Shown in pieces: positions 1 to 7,707 of a stretch of DNA of 9,018 bases (its first letter is position 1; each line of letters begins with the position of its first letter). The notes below the pieces were generated by a model, which had not been told where the DNA came from, made no database searches, and saw nothing but the letters and a program-made list of their open reading frames with translations. This DNA comes from Candidatus Woesearchaeota archaeon. GTDB lineage: Archaea > Nanobdellota > Nanobdellia > Woesearchaeales > WALR01. The position numbers were made by a program, and so were the translations under genes. The stretch is from the NCBI GenBank assembly GCA_015522765.1, contig WALR01000145.1, positions 1 through 9,018 on the forward strand, in the 5' to 3' direction.

Positions 1-38
1 AAGATAACCTGCTTCCTTGTTTTCAAGGCGAGAATAAT

Positions 39-102
39 GGCGTGCTCATCAGTTACATCCACAAGCCACCTGGCTCGGGTGTTCACCTAATCATCGCACG
101 CC
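39..102. repeat. Long-range inverted repeat in the left non-coding segment
   Basis: A perfect 7-bp inverted repeat, GGCGTGC at 39-45 and GCACGCC at 96-102, encloses 50 bases. Inside lies a smaller hairpin, AGCC-ACCT-GGCT, at about 64-75, and a GGTG/CACC pair at about 78-87. The whole could fold as a branched structured RNA on either strand. It does not look like a tRNA, since there is no T-loop consensus and it is only 64 nt long. On the minus strand a GATGA and a CTGA lie just inside the outer stem, loosely recalling C/D boxes, but the inner boxes are poor. The function is unknown and the pairing could be chance. Confidence 0.3.
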
Positions 103-122
103 TTTAGGGTAAATCTGAGGAA

Positions 123-136
123 TTATTTAAATATTA
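123..136 (+). promoter_or_regulatory. TATA-box promoter of the PEP-synthase-like gene
   Basis: The A/T-rich box TTATTTAAATATTA is centred about 26 bases before the ATG at 156, the usual distance from an archaeal TATA box to the transcription start. The purine-rich GAGGAA just upstream could serve as a BRE. The mRNA would begin at or within a base or two of the start codon, making it leaderless. This agrees with the lack of any Shine-Dalgarno sequence before 156. The site is inferred from sequence and spacing only. Confidence 0.6.
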
Positions 137-155
137 GCTTTCCTTCCCTATTTAA

Positions 156-1925
156 ATGGATGAAACAAACGGCTTCGTGATACCTGTCTATTCAGGAAGT
201 ATAGGTGGAAAGGGGAATGGGCTTGACCTTGCCCACACAATACTTGAAGAAGAGGGACTCAGTAATGTTGTAAAGATACCTGAAACATACGCTTTAGGAA
301 CAGACGCCTTCACCAGATTTCTTGAATACAATAAACTTAAAGAGAGACTGAGAGAGGCAGAGAAAGACGCAGATTATAAAGCTGCTGAGAAGGTAAGGGA
401 AGACATCGTAAATGGTGATCTCCCTGAGGATGTAAAGAAGGGGATTGATTCTGTTCTGGAGAAGATTGAGGGTCCTATTGCGGTAAGGTCGTCAAGTATG
501 CTGGAGGACGGGACAGATCACCCCTATGCAGGAATCTACCTCAGCGTATTCGTTAGTTCAGAAGCAGAGAGGAGAGAGGATGTCTACAATGCTGTGAAGA
601 GGGTTTTAGCAAGCACAATAGGGGAGCCCGCCCTGGCACTCAGGAAGAGGAGGAAAATAAACAAGCTTGAACACATGGCCGTGCTCTTTCAGCCAGTGGT
701 TGGAAGGAGATACAATGACACCTACTTCATGCCTGACCTCGCAGGGGTAATATTCACAAGAAACCCTTATTTATGGTCAAAGCGTATGAGAGAGAGGGAC
801 GGCATTGTAAGGATGGTGTTCGGACTTGGAACAAGGGCTGTTGGAAGGGACTACGCAAATATGTTTGACCCCTCCTTACCCGGGCTGCACCCTACGGCTG
901 ATTACGAGAGGGTTAAACACTCCCAGGAGAATGTTGATGTTCTTCCGTTTAGAGTGAGACCAGAAAGAGAGGACGGGGCCCTTGAGGTGTCCCTGAAAGA
1001 GCTTTTAGATGATATAAAAATCAGTAATCCACGGTATATACTTTCAAGAGCAGAGGGAGGTTATGTTAAACCGCTATCGACGAACATGCTTGATAAAGAT
1101 AAGCGGTATGTCGTAACATTCGATGAGTTGCTTAAGATGAAGCCCTTCCTGGACATCATAAACGGTTTAATAAGAGGGATGGATGAGGGGTTTAGCAGGA
1201 AAGGCATACGCGGAGGGGTGGACATGGAATTTGCCGCCAACCTCGATGGGGGAAGCAATATTGAAGTTCTCCTCCTGCAGGCAAGGCCCCTTGTTCACAG
1301 GGGGGAGATGAAGCCCTACCATCCGCCTAAGCATGTAAAAGAAAATGATATTCTGACGCTCGGACCTGCGACGAGTAACGGCCGGGTCAGCAATATAAGC
1401 TATGCCGTGCTTGTTGACGGGGAGAGATACTCCGCCCTTAATATGAAGGAACGCTACCTGCTGGCAAGGACTATTGGGAGGATAAACACCTATCTTAAGG
1501 AGAAAGGGGAGAGGTTCATACTAATAGGCCCTGGGAGATGGGGGAGCAATAACCCCGAACTCGGCGTCCCTGTTAACTACTCTGAGATTGCCAATGCCAG
1601 TGCGATTTTAGAGGTATCCTCTGACGGCTTCGCAGGGGAACCCTCTTTCGGAACCCACTTCTTCAATGACATGGTGGCAGACGGCATCCCTTTCATAAAC
1701 CATGATGAAGGGCGTAAAGGAGGAGAATACAGCTCGCTTGAAGGGCTCCTTAAGTATGAAAATGTGTTTGAAGGCATTGCGAAAGAGATGAGGCTTAGTG
1801 GAGAGAGCTATTCCTCGGTTAAAGACGCCCTAAGGATAATCAAACCTGCAAAGGGCAAATTTGAGCTCAGCATGGACTCCGGAGAGAGGAAGGCATGGCT
1901 CTACCCTCTAGCATATGTTGGGTAA
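156..1925 (+). CDS. PEP/pyruvate-binding (PEP synthase N-terminal-like) domain protein
   Basis: This 589-residue protein carries the ATP-grasp nucleotide-binding module of PEP synthase and pyruvate phosphate dikinase. Visible motifs are a glycine loop GGKGNGL at residues 17-23, VRSSSMLEDG at 110-119 followed by the YAGIY segment, DMEFA at 356-360, and LLQARPL at 373-379, the typical end of the domain. The phosphohistidine swivel domain and the PEP-binding TIM barrel are both absent, so it cannot carry out the full PEP synthase reaction alone. Instead, residues about 400-589 form a second domain with GPGRWGSNNPELGVPV (458-473) and PSFGTHFFND (496-505). From memory, this tail also occurs on bacterial PEP-synthase-like proteins, some with response-regulator domains. 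Its substrate is not known to me. The ATG at 156 fits a leaderless transcript from the box near 129. No signal peptide or membrane segment is seen, so it is presumably cytoplasmic. Confidence 0.85.
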   Translation: MDETNGFVIPVYSGSIGGKGNGLDLAHTILEEEGLSNVVKIPETYALGTDAFTRFLEYNKLKERLREAEKDADYKAAEKVREDIVNGDLPEDVKKGIDSVLEKIEGPIAVRSSSMLEDGTDHPYAGIYLSVFVSSEAERREDVYNAVKRVLASTIGEPALALRKRRKINKLEHMAVLFQPVVGRRYNDTYFMPDLAGVIFTRNPYLWSKRMRERDGIVRMVFGLGTRAVGRDYANMFDPSLPGLHPTADYERVKHSQENVDVLPFRVRPEREDGALEVSLKELLDDIKISNPRYILSRAEGGYVKPLSTNMLDKDKRYVVTFDELLKMKPFLDIINGLIRGMDEGFSRKGIRGGVDMEFAANLDGGSNIEVLLLQARPLVHRGEMKPYHPPKHVKENDILTLGPATSNGRVSNISYAVLVDGERYSALNMKERYLLARTIGRINTYLKEKGERFILIGPGRWGSNNPELGVPVNYSEIANASAILEVSSDGFAGEPSFGTHFFNDMVADGIPFINHDEGRKGGEYSSLEGLLKYENVFEGIAKEMRLSGESYSSVKDALRIIKPAKGKFELSMDSGERKAWLYPLAYVG

Positions 1926-1935
1926 AGCTTAAATA

Positions 1936-1953
1936 AGGAGGGTGATTCATCAC
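1936..1953 (+). promoter_or_regulatory. Shine-Dalgarno-like purine run with small inverted repeat before aIF2-beta
   Basis: The 43-base gap before the aIF2-beta start contains TTAAATAA at 1929-1936, a possible TATA box centred 37 bases before the ATG. An AGGAGGGTGAT run follows at 1936-1946. GTGAT at 1942-1946 and ATCAC at 1949-1953 form a 5-bp inverted repeat. The purine run matches the archaeal anti-Shine-Dalgarno well but lies over 20 bases from the ATG at 1969, too far for normal use. If the TATA box is active, transcription would begin near 1958 and exclude it. It may instead act in read-through transcripts from the upstream gene, or as a regulatory hairpin. Confidence 0.35.
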
Positions 1954-1968
1954 AGGTAGAACAAGAAA

Positions 1969-2376
1969 ATGAAATATGAAAGCATGCTTAAGAGGGCGAG
2001 GGAGAATATACCCGACAATGTAAAGAAGGCGGAGAGATTTGAGATTCCTAAGGTTCTTGGCCACCTCCAGGGAAACAGAACAGTCATAAGCAACTTCTAT
2101 AAGATAGCTGAGACTCTTAACAGGAAGCCTGAGCATCTCCTTAAGTTCATACTGAAAGAGCTCGCGGCGCCGGGCGAACTCACAAAGAGTGCGTTGATTA
2201 TAGGCACGAGGGTGAGCGCCTCAAAGGTGAACGAGAAGATTGCGGCATATGCAAGGGAGTTTGTTATATGCAGGGAATGCGGCAGGCCGGACACAAAGCT
2301 TGAGAAAGAGGGAGGCACACTCTACATTCACTGCACCGCATGCGGGGCGATGCACCCCGTAAGGGAAAAGATATGA
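1969..2376 (+). CDS. Translation initiation factor 2 subunit beta (aIF2-beta)
   Basis: This is the beta subunit of the archaeal heterotrimeric factor aIF2, which brings initiator methionyl-tRNA to the small ribosomal subunit together with the gamma (GTPase) and alpha subunits. The 135-residue length is normal for the family. The N-terminal helix (MKYESMLKRA) and the stretch RFEIPKVLGHLQGNRTVISNF at about 23-43 match the central aIF2-beta/eIF5 fold. The C-terminal zinc ribbon is intact, with cysteines 101, 104, 122 and 125 in a CxxC-17-CxxC arrangement. An in-frame TAG at 1957-1959 makes the ATG at 1969 the first usable start. It lies 43 bases after the PEP-synthase-like gene on the same strand and may be co-transcribed with it, although a possible promoter sits in the gap. 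Its stop codon is one base from the end of the oppositely directed polC. Confidence 0.95.
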   Translation: MKYESMLKRARENIPDNVKKAERFEIPKVLGHLQGNRTVISNFYKIAETLNRKPEHLLKFILKELAAPGELTKSALIIGTRVSASKVNEKIAAYAREFVICRECGRPDTKLEKEGGTLYIHCTACGAMHPVREKI

Positions 2377-2377
2377 T

Positions 2378-5300
2378 TCATTTCTTAAAGAAAGTTGATA
2401 GCCCCTCCTGCTTCTCCTTTTCCCTTCCGAACACGCTCTCCACCCTCATCTTTGTCAGCTCCAATGTTTGCTTTAGATAGTCGCTTACATTATATTCTTC
2501 CGCCAGCTTGAGGCTTGGCTCAAGATATTTTATGACTGAGCCCTCGGATATTGTGAATATTATCTTTCCGCCGCACTTAACACACCTCCCTGAGAGGGGG
2601 GGCCGCCTGTACTTCTCATTGCACACCACACACCTGAACTGCTGCTGGGAGAACTTTCTTAGGTTGCCCTTTATGTCCTTGATAAAGTGCTTTTCTATCA
2701 CAAGGGTTGCCACATCCTCTGAATCAACCGCCCTTATAAGGGCTGCGAGCCTCATCTGGCCCCTGAGCTTGTCCTCCATTGAGGGGAGGGTCTTGTAGGA
2801 GGAGCATCTTACCCCCATGTTTATGCTTGAAACAGGATGGGTGAATCCTATCCCCTGGTACTGCTCCTCCCTGCCCAGCCTAGACTTCAACTGCTCAATG
2901 CCTACCTCAGAGGGCATCTTGAAGTTGAGGGCCGCCTCGTAAAAGTCTAAGGGGTAGGAGAACACTGTGTCCATTCCGTGAACCATGTCGTCGACTTCTG
3001 CGGGGTTGAGGATGTAGGTGAGGACAAGGGGGGCGTCCATTGTCTTGGAGCCCCTTTTATCCGGGAGGTAGCTCTTAGAGAAGTTAAGCAGGGCGTCCAT
3101 TAAAAGGATGACTCCTGCCTCGTCCCCGTCGCAGTCCCTCCTAAGAGAGGCGTGCCAGAGGGGGTGGGCAAGACAGCCGCTTGTTGAGCTGAACCCGATT
3201 ATCCTGCCGACCATCCCGGCAGAGATGTGGGGGGCTAGCCCTATCACTATCTGGCCTATGAGGTCTTTCTTTGAATTGATATTGTAGAATTGTTTTAGCC
3301 CGTAGAGCTTCTTAAGCTCGTCATCAACAAATGACGCCACCCTTTTGAGGACTATGTCTGCTGACTCGTCAAGTGCCTCTGCGAATGAGGGGAGAATGAT
3401 ATCCTGGGGGAAGAGCTCGACGAGCTGGTCAGGCGAGGTTAAAGGCCCCCCCTTAAAGTCGTGGGAATATCCAAGACGCTTAAGGGTCTCGATGTCCACG
3501 CCAACCTCTGACGGCTTGAAATGGGTGATTGGAATCTCTGACATGTCATACCTTATCGTCCCGTCCTTGTTCACATGAAGATGGTGTATCGCCCTTAATA
3601 TGCCCTTTGCTATATGCTCGGGCTTGTGCTCTCTGTTGGAGGTTCCCCTCACCCCCTTGACAAGCTCGGGGCTCTTAACTCCCAGAAGTTTAAGGGCAGA
3701 CTTGTAATACATTGATATGTCTAGTGGAAGATTCGCGGATGGCTTTGCAGGTCCGTGCTTCTCGCACACAGGTGTTTTTATGGGCCCGCACTTGGGGCAG
3801 AAGTAGAGCCGTTCTGTCCTCCTCCCGCAGAAGGGGCACACCGGATAGACCACCCTCGCGTCGCAGTGCTTGCAGTAATAAACGGCGAAATCCCCCTTCA
3901 CCTGCCCCTTCTCCATTGCCGCCTGGAAGCTCCTAAGACGCCCCCCCTCTTCCCCTATTGGAAAGAGCACATTGGGGCTTCCTGTGAGCTCCCTCTCCTT
4001 AGCCTTCTCAGGCCTGCCCATCCTCGCCCCTATGAATATCCCAGACTTATCCCTCAGGGGGATTCCTGACAGCGCTGATAAAAGGGAGAGCGTATCCTTA
4101 TCAGGGTTCTCCTCTATAAACCTCTTTGCCTTCTCAACAGCGGTGGTTGCGGAGTGCGGCTGCTTGACTGAGAGTGTCCTTGAAAATGCGAATGCGTCAT
4201 CTGATGAGAGCACTATGTTCTCGTCTTTCACAAGCGAGTGGGGCAGTCCTATAACCTCTATCATTCTCTTCCTCTTGACATCCCTCTCGTCGTTGGAGAA
4301 GGGAAGAATTATTCTTCTCAACAGGCCTTCCTCCTCGAGGAATTTTGCACCTGCCATCCATTCAATCAGCTCTAAAACATCCTCCTTGCCTATCTCAAGC
4401 CAGTGGTAGGTGTATTTGGGGTGGAGGGGAATGCTGAACGATGATGAAAGGGAGAATGCATGCTCTGCGCTTATCCCTGCCTTAAGCGGATTATTGATGA
4501 GCTCTCTTATCGTGTCTGCAGGAACATTTGATAAGTCGGACATCCTGCTGAAATCAAGCGTCCCTATAAGAGAGACTGCTGATTTCTCAAGCTCCTTGAC
4601 CCACCACTCCTCACAGTAGCCCGGCGGGACAAGTGGATGGTTGTTCTCTGAGAAGTCGCCGTAATTGAATAGTATATCCCCCAGGAAGAGTATCTCTGCT
4701 ATCTCTGTTTTTATCCTCCTCGCCTCGTTTTCGCTCTCCACCCTAATGACAGAGCCGTTCCTAAGCTTAACTATGGGTCCCTCTATGTAATCACAGGGGG
4801 TTATTGCCGCTGCCTTGCCCGGGCGCTCTACCTTGAGCTGGGTTGCCGTGGCGACAAAATCGTCAAGGACCACCATTGTAGCCGGATGGATGGCTGCACT
4901 GCTAAGACCCGACATCCTTGTGCGCCCATACCTCAGCCTGAACCCCCCCTTCGTCATCGGATAGGACAGAACAGGCCTCCCGGCGACGAGGTCTGCGATG
5001 AATGTTGTGTTTGGTGTCACCCTATCATCAGAGGATGTCTTCCCCTTCGCCTTGACCTTCTTCTGAATCTTCACGAATTCCTCGAGGAAGGACCATCTAA
5101 AGTTTATATCCCTTAAATTGGAAGACTTCTTCAGGAGCTTCGGGGCTTTTAACGCTACCATTGAGAGAACGAGGCAGAGCCCTGAGCGTATGCGGTTTGT
5201 TTCAACACGGGAGAGGTCCTTGTAGTTTGAGACTTCTATATTCTCTGTCGGATCCCCGTCTATCTCAACAGGGATGTTCTTTACAAGGAACATAACCTCC

Positions 5301-5953
5301 TTCTTGGAGGGGTTGTACTGAAGGTTGGTAACGCGCTCATGGTAGTCCTGCAGCTCTGTATAAAACCTGTTGAGCTCGTCATCAGAGGGGTCGTATGCAG
5401 GAATATTGAAGTGCTGTCTCAGGTAATCTGTGAGCATGACAGAGAACGCGGCTGCTGTGCCTCCCGCCCCCCTTATCGGCCCTGCATACTTCACCGCGAT
5501 GTACTCCCCCTTATCCCTCCTCTTCTTGAACTTAAGTTCTACGAATCCCTCCAGCGGGGCGGAGACTATGCCCACTGTGTGATAGGCGAACCCTGTCCTT
5601 ATCCCTGCCTCAAGTGCCTCTTTTAATGATGAAAATTTGCAGAATTTCTGGTCAGCCACCTCCTCTGCAATCCTGAATGCGACCTCCCATGCGAGGGCGC
5701 CGTAGCTATCCTCCAGTTCGTGTATCCTCTTTATGATGCCCTTCCCCTTAAGCTGGGGTATGACCGCTGAGATTAATCCTTCAACTCTCTCGGCCATGTT
5801 CTCTGCGAGGGGTATCTCCACATTATCGGATGGGTCGTATCCCTTCGCCCTCGCAATCTTGGCGAGTTTGTATGCTTCCTTGAGATTGTTGTTCAGCAGG
5901 GTAAAGTAGTTCGATATCTCCTCGCTTGCAACAATCCCTTTGAATACGGACAT
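2378..5953 (-). CDS. polC: DNA polymerase D large subunit (DP2), catalytic
   Basis: DP2 is the polymerising subunit of the archaeal replicative polymerase PolD and works with DP1 and PCNA at the fork. The 1191-residue length is usual for an intein-free DP2. Family segments seen in order are GPIRGAGGTAAAFSV (159-171), RVTNLQYNPSKKEV (207-220), GRTRMSGLSSAAIHPAT (343-359), the central zinc module (Cys 694, 697, 706, 709, 719, 722), SGCLAHPLWHASLRRDCDGDEAG (925-947) with the catalytic DGD aspartates D942 and D944, and a C-terminal zinc module (Cys 1108, 1111, 1124, 1127). The last residues, QEGLSTFF (1182-1189), form a PCNA-binding PIP box. The usual NCDGDED motif reads DCDGDEA here. The ATG at 5953 was chosen because GGAGGTG (5965-5959) ends five bases before it and the family-like N-terminus begins there. 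A longer frame reaching 6085 would overlap polB by 121 bases. It is the last gene of the orc1-polB-polC operon. Confidence 0.96.
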   Translation of the reverse strand: MSVFKGIVASEEISNYFTLLNNNLKEAYKLAKIARAKGYDPSDNVEIPLAENMAERVEGLISAVIPQLKGKGIIKRIHELEDSYGALAWEVAFRIAEEVADQKFCKFSSLKEALEAGIRTGFAYHTVGIVSAPLEGFVELKFKKRRDKGEYIAVKYAGPIRGAGGTAAAFSVMLTDYLRQHFNIPAYDPSDDELNRFYTELQDYHERVTNLQYNPSKKEVMFLVKNIPVEIDGDPTENIEVSNYKDLSRVETNRIRSGLCLVLSMVALKAPKLLKKSSNLRDINFRWSFLEEFVKIQKKVKAKGKTSSDDRVTPNTTFIADLVAGRPVLSYPMTKGGFRLRYGRTRMSGLSSAAIHPATMVVLDDFVATATQLKVERPGKAAAITPCDYIEGPIVKLRNGSVIRVESENEARRIKTEIAEILFLGDILFNYGDFSENNHPLVPPGYCEEWWVKELEKSAVSLIGTLDFSRMSDLSNVPADTIRELINNPLKAGISAEHAFSLSSSFSIPLHPKYTYHWLEIGKEDVLELIEWMAGAKFLEEEGLLRRIILPFSNDERDVKRKRMIEVIGLPHSLVKDENIVLSSDDAFAFSRTLSVKQPHSATTAVEKAKRFIEENPDKDTLSLLSALSGIPLRDKSGIFIGARMGRPEKAKERELTGSPNVLFPIGEEGGRLRSFQAAMEKGQVKGDFAVYYCKHCDARVVYPVCPFCGRRTERLYFCPKCGPIKTPVCEKHGPAKPSANLPLDISMYYKSALKLLGVKSPELVKGVRGTSNREHKPEHIAKGILRAIHHLHVNKDGTIRYDMSEIPITHFKPSEVGVDIETLKRLGYSHDFKGGPLTSPDQLVELFPQDIILPSFAEALDESADIVLKRVASFVDDELKKLYGLKQFYNINSKKDLIGQIVIGLAPHISAGMVGRIIGFSSTSGCLAHPLWHASLRRDCDGDEAGVILLMDALLNFSKSYLPDKRGSKTMDAPLVLTYILNPAEVDDMVHGMDTVFSYPLDFYEAALNFKMPSEVGIEQLKSRLGREEQYQGIGFTHPVSSINMGVRCSSYKTLPSMEDKLRGQMRLAALIRAVDSEDVATLVIEKHFIKDIKGNLRKFSQQQFRCVVCNEKYRRPPLSGRCVKCGGKIIFTISEGSVIKYLEPSLKLAEEYNVSDYLKQTLELTKMRVESVFGREKEKQEGLSTFFKK

Positions 5954-5958
5954 TAATG

Positions 5959-5965
5959 CACCTCC
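5959..5965 (-). promoter_or_regulatory. Ribosome binding site of polC
   Basis: On the minus strand GGAGGTG overlaps the polB stop codon (TAG at 5967-5965) and ends five bases before the polC ATG at 5953. It is a near-perfect complement to the archaeal 16S rRNA 3' end. It settles the polC start and suggests that ribosomes ending polB translation reinitiate directly on polC, which would help keep the two PolD subunits in balance. Confidence 0.85.
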
Positions 5966-7707
5966 TAAAACCTCATTATGCTTGCCTTTCCTGTTCTTAT
6001 ATTTATTATTGGGACCCTCCCCGGCTCCGGATGATGCCCGACCTTCTCCTGAAACGATGTCTTGGACTGCCATGTGCTCCCGCATATAAGGGTTATGCCC
6101 TTGTACGATGATACTGTTGTCTTATGGAGGTGGCCTATAGCGAACACATCAGGAACATCTGATATAACCAATGGGTCCTCGTCTTTGTAGGGCATGTAGA
6201 GATTGGATGAGTGGGTTGGCGCAAGATGCCTCCTCTGGAGGAAGTACTTCATAACGAGGTCCGACCTGTCATAGCCTCCCTCAGCCCTTAATGCGTCTAT
6301 GTGCGCTATGTAATAATCAATGCTGTATCCATGATACATTAGCACCTTCATACCCTTGCTATTAGCTGATTGTATCCTGACTAGTGAGGGGTTGGGGAGC
6401 ATGACCGCGTTTGGAAGCTCGTACAATGGCGAGGCATATTTTCTTAATAGGCGCGGCTGGGGCTCTGACAGGCGTACAGCATCGTGGTTTCCAGCTATTA
6501 TTATGAGCTTCTTTTCCTTGGGTATCTCTGAGAGGAGCCTGGCTGTTTCCTTATACTGTTCTCTCACATCCGCTATTTTGAGCTCTGCGAGCTGGTTAGG
6601 GTAGATGCCGACTCCGTCAACAAGGTCTCCCAGGATAAACACATATGGCGTCCTCCTTGCAATCTCGCGCTGTTTTTTATTCCCCATCCTTCCGCTTATC
6701 CATTCTATGAATGTGCTGAATTTCTCTGTCAGAAAATTTATTGAGCCGATGTGCATGTCTGAGATGAACACTGCATATAAGTCCTCCCCCTCTGCACCTG
6801 TAAAGTGCTCTTTAATCGGTATATCCGGCCATATTATCGAGTCAGGGAACATGACTGAATTATTGATTCTGCCTGTGAAGGCGACTACCTCGTCAGGGGT
6901 TATCATTGACGCCTTCTTCCAGAGCTCGTCTGATGAGCCGTTCCCGTTGTTCCTCTTGGTCACTATAACCCTTAACCTTCCTGTTTTATCCTCAACATCA
7001 AATATGAGGGTGTTGTTTTTTGTTTGGCGAATCTCATAAATAATCCCGATTATAGAGACGGTTTCATAACCTCTGGAGCCCCTGAGCTGGGAGATTGAAG
7101 ACAGGTAGGGAATATTTCTGTTCATCAGGATTCTTTGTATTGCGTTAAAACGGGCATTAAAGTGGCCGACGAAGTCCTTGACTTCTATCTTGCCCGATTC
7201 ATCATTGTCCTCATGCGCCTTGACTATCTCTAAGGAGATTGGTATCCTCTTCTTGGTTACCTCTCTATCACTATTCTCCTCTTCTAATAAGTACTCCTCT
7301 TTGATTACCATGCCCTCCCTGCCCTCAATTGCGTATCCTTTGTTCTCCTGCTGGATGCGCTCTCCCTCTCCAGAATTTTCATCATTGATACCGGCAGACT
7401 CTTCTATTCTGATATCGGAATCATGAAAGAACCTTTTAATCAGGGAGGGGGTTACTGATATCCCTCTGCCCATCATCGAGAGTTTATTGATGAAGTCACT
7501 GAATTTTTCTTCATTAATGCTCTTTGGAAAGAGGACTGCCGCCTCCGGGCTGACAAGAAACCCCTTTGATATTATCAGCTGCAGCGCCTCCTCCCTTGAG
7601 AGGCTGCCGGATGACTGGTTCTTATCGGGCTGATTTGTCTCTGTCCGTGCTTCGGCTTGTTCTGGATACATGGGCATCACACCAAGAATGGTGGTTATTA
7701 AAGACAT
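5965..7707 (-). CDS. polB: DNA polymerase D small subunit (DP1), proofreading exonuclease
   Basis: DP1 is the small subunit of PolD, supplying the 3'-5' exonuclease and a scaffold for DP2. A helical N-terminal region (about 36-100) is followed by an acidic, probably flexible linker (about 100-175), an OB-fold (about 213-290, with VSIIGIIYEIRQTKNNTLIF) and a calcineurin-like phosphoesterase domain (about 312-580). Its metal-binding motifs all appear intact: DMHIG (317-321), GDLVD (360-364), GNHD (406-409), YHG (458-460) and GHLH (525-528). Proofreading is therefore probably active. The start at 7707 overlaps the orc1 stop codon as TAATG. It has no clear Shine-Dalgarno, so it would depend on coupling. 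In-frame ATGs at 7677 and 7671 are alternatives; the one at 7671 is preceded by GGTG eight bases upstream. Length 580 residues is within the family range. Confidence 0.95.
   Translation of the reverse strand: MSLITTILGVMPMYPEQAEARTETNQPDKNQSSGSLSREEALQLIISKGFLVSPEAAVLFPKSINEEKFSDFINKLSMMGRGISVTPSLIKRFFHDSDIRIEESAGINDENSGEGERIQQENKGYAIEGREGMVIKEEYLLEEENSDREVTKKRIPISLEIVKAHEDNDESGKIEVKDFVGHFNARFNAIQRILMNRNIPYLSSISQLRGSRGYETVSIIGIIYEIRQTKNNTLIFDVEDKTGRLRVIVTKRNNGNGSSDELWKKASMITPDEVVAFTGRINNSVMFPDSIIWPDIPIKEHFTGAEGEDLYAVFISDMHIGSINFLTEKFSTFIEWISGRMGNKKQREIARRTPYVFILGDLVDGVGIYPNQLAELKIADVREQYKETARLLSEIPKEKKLIIIAGNHDAVRLSEPQPRLLRKYASPLYELPNAVMLPNPSLVRIQSANSKGMKVLMYHGYSIDYYIAHIDALRAEGGYDRSDLVMKYFLQRRHLAPTHSSNLYMPYKDEDPLVISDVPDVFAIGHLHKTTVSSYKGITLICGSTWQSKTSFQEKVGHHPEPGRVPIINIRTGKASIMRF

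Noticed and set aside
39..102. tRNA or canonical C/D box guide RNA
   Set aside because: The 7-bp outer stem recalls an acceptor stem, but there is no T-loop or anticodon arm. On the minus strand, GATGA and CTGA are present but the first C-box base and the internal D' and C' boxes do not match.
1867..2318. Minus-strand frames across the aIF2-beta gene
   Set aside because: They are antisense to clear coding sequence and have no ribosome binding site or recognisable domain.
2381..2393. Short palindrome TTTCTT-A-AAGAAA at the polC end as a terminator
   Set aside because: It encodes the last residues of the PIP box, is a weak A/T stem, and archaeal termination depends mainly on T-tracts rather than hairpins.
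3712..4409. Overlapping plus-strand frames of 74-145 codons inside polC
   Set aside because: They are antisense to strongly conserved DP2 sequence including the zinc module, and their translations are serine- and proline-rich without family features.
5954..6085. N-terminal extension of polC by 44 residues
   Set aside because: It would overlap polB by 121 bases, its residues are low-complexity and unlike DP2, and the ATG at 5953 has an ideal Shine-Dalgarno.
6605..7039. 144-codon plus-strand frame inside polB
   Set aside because: It lies antisense to the DP1 OB-fold and phosphoesterase motifs and shows no promoter or recognisable domain.
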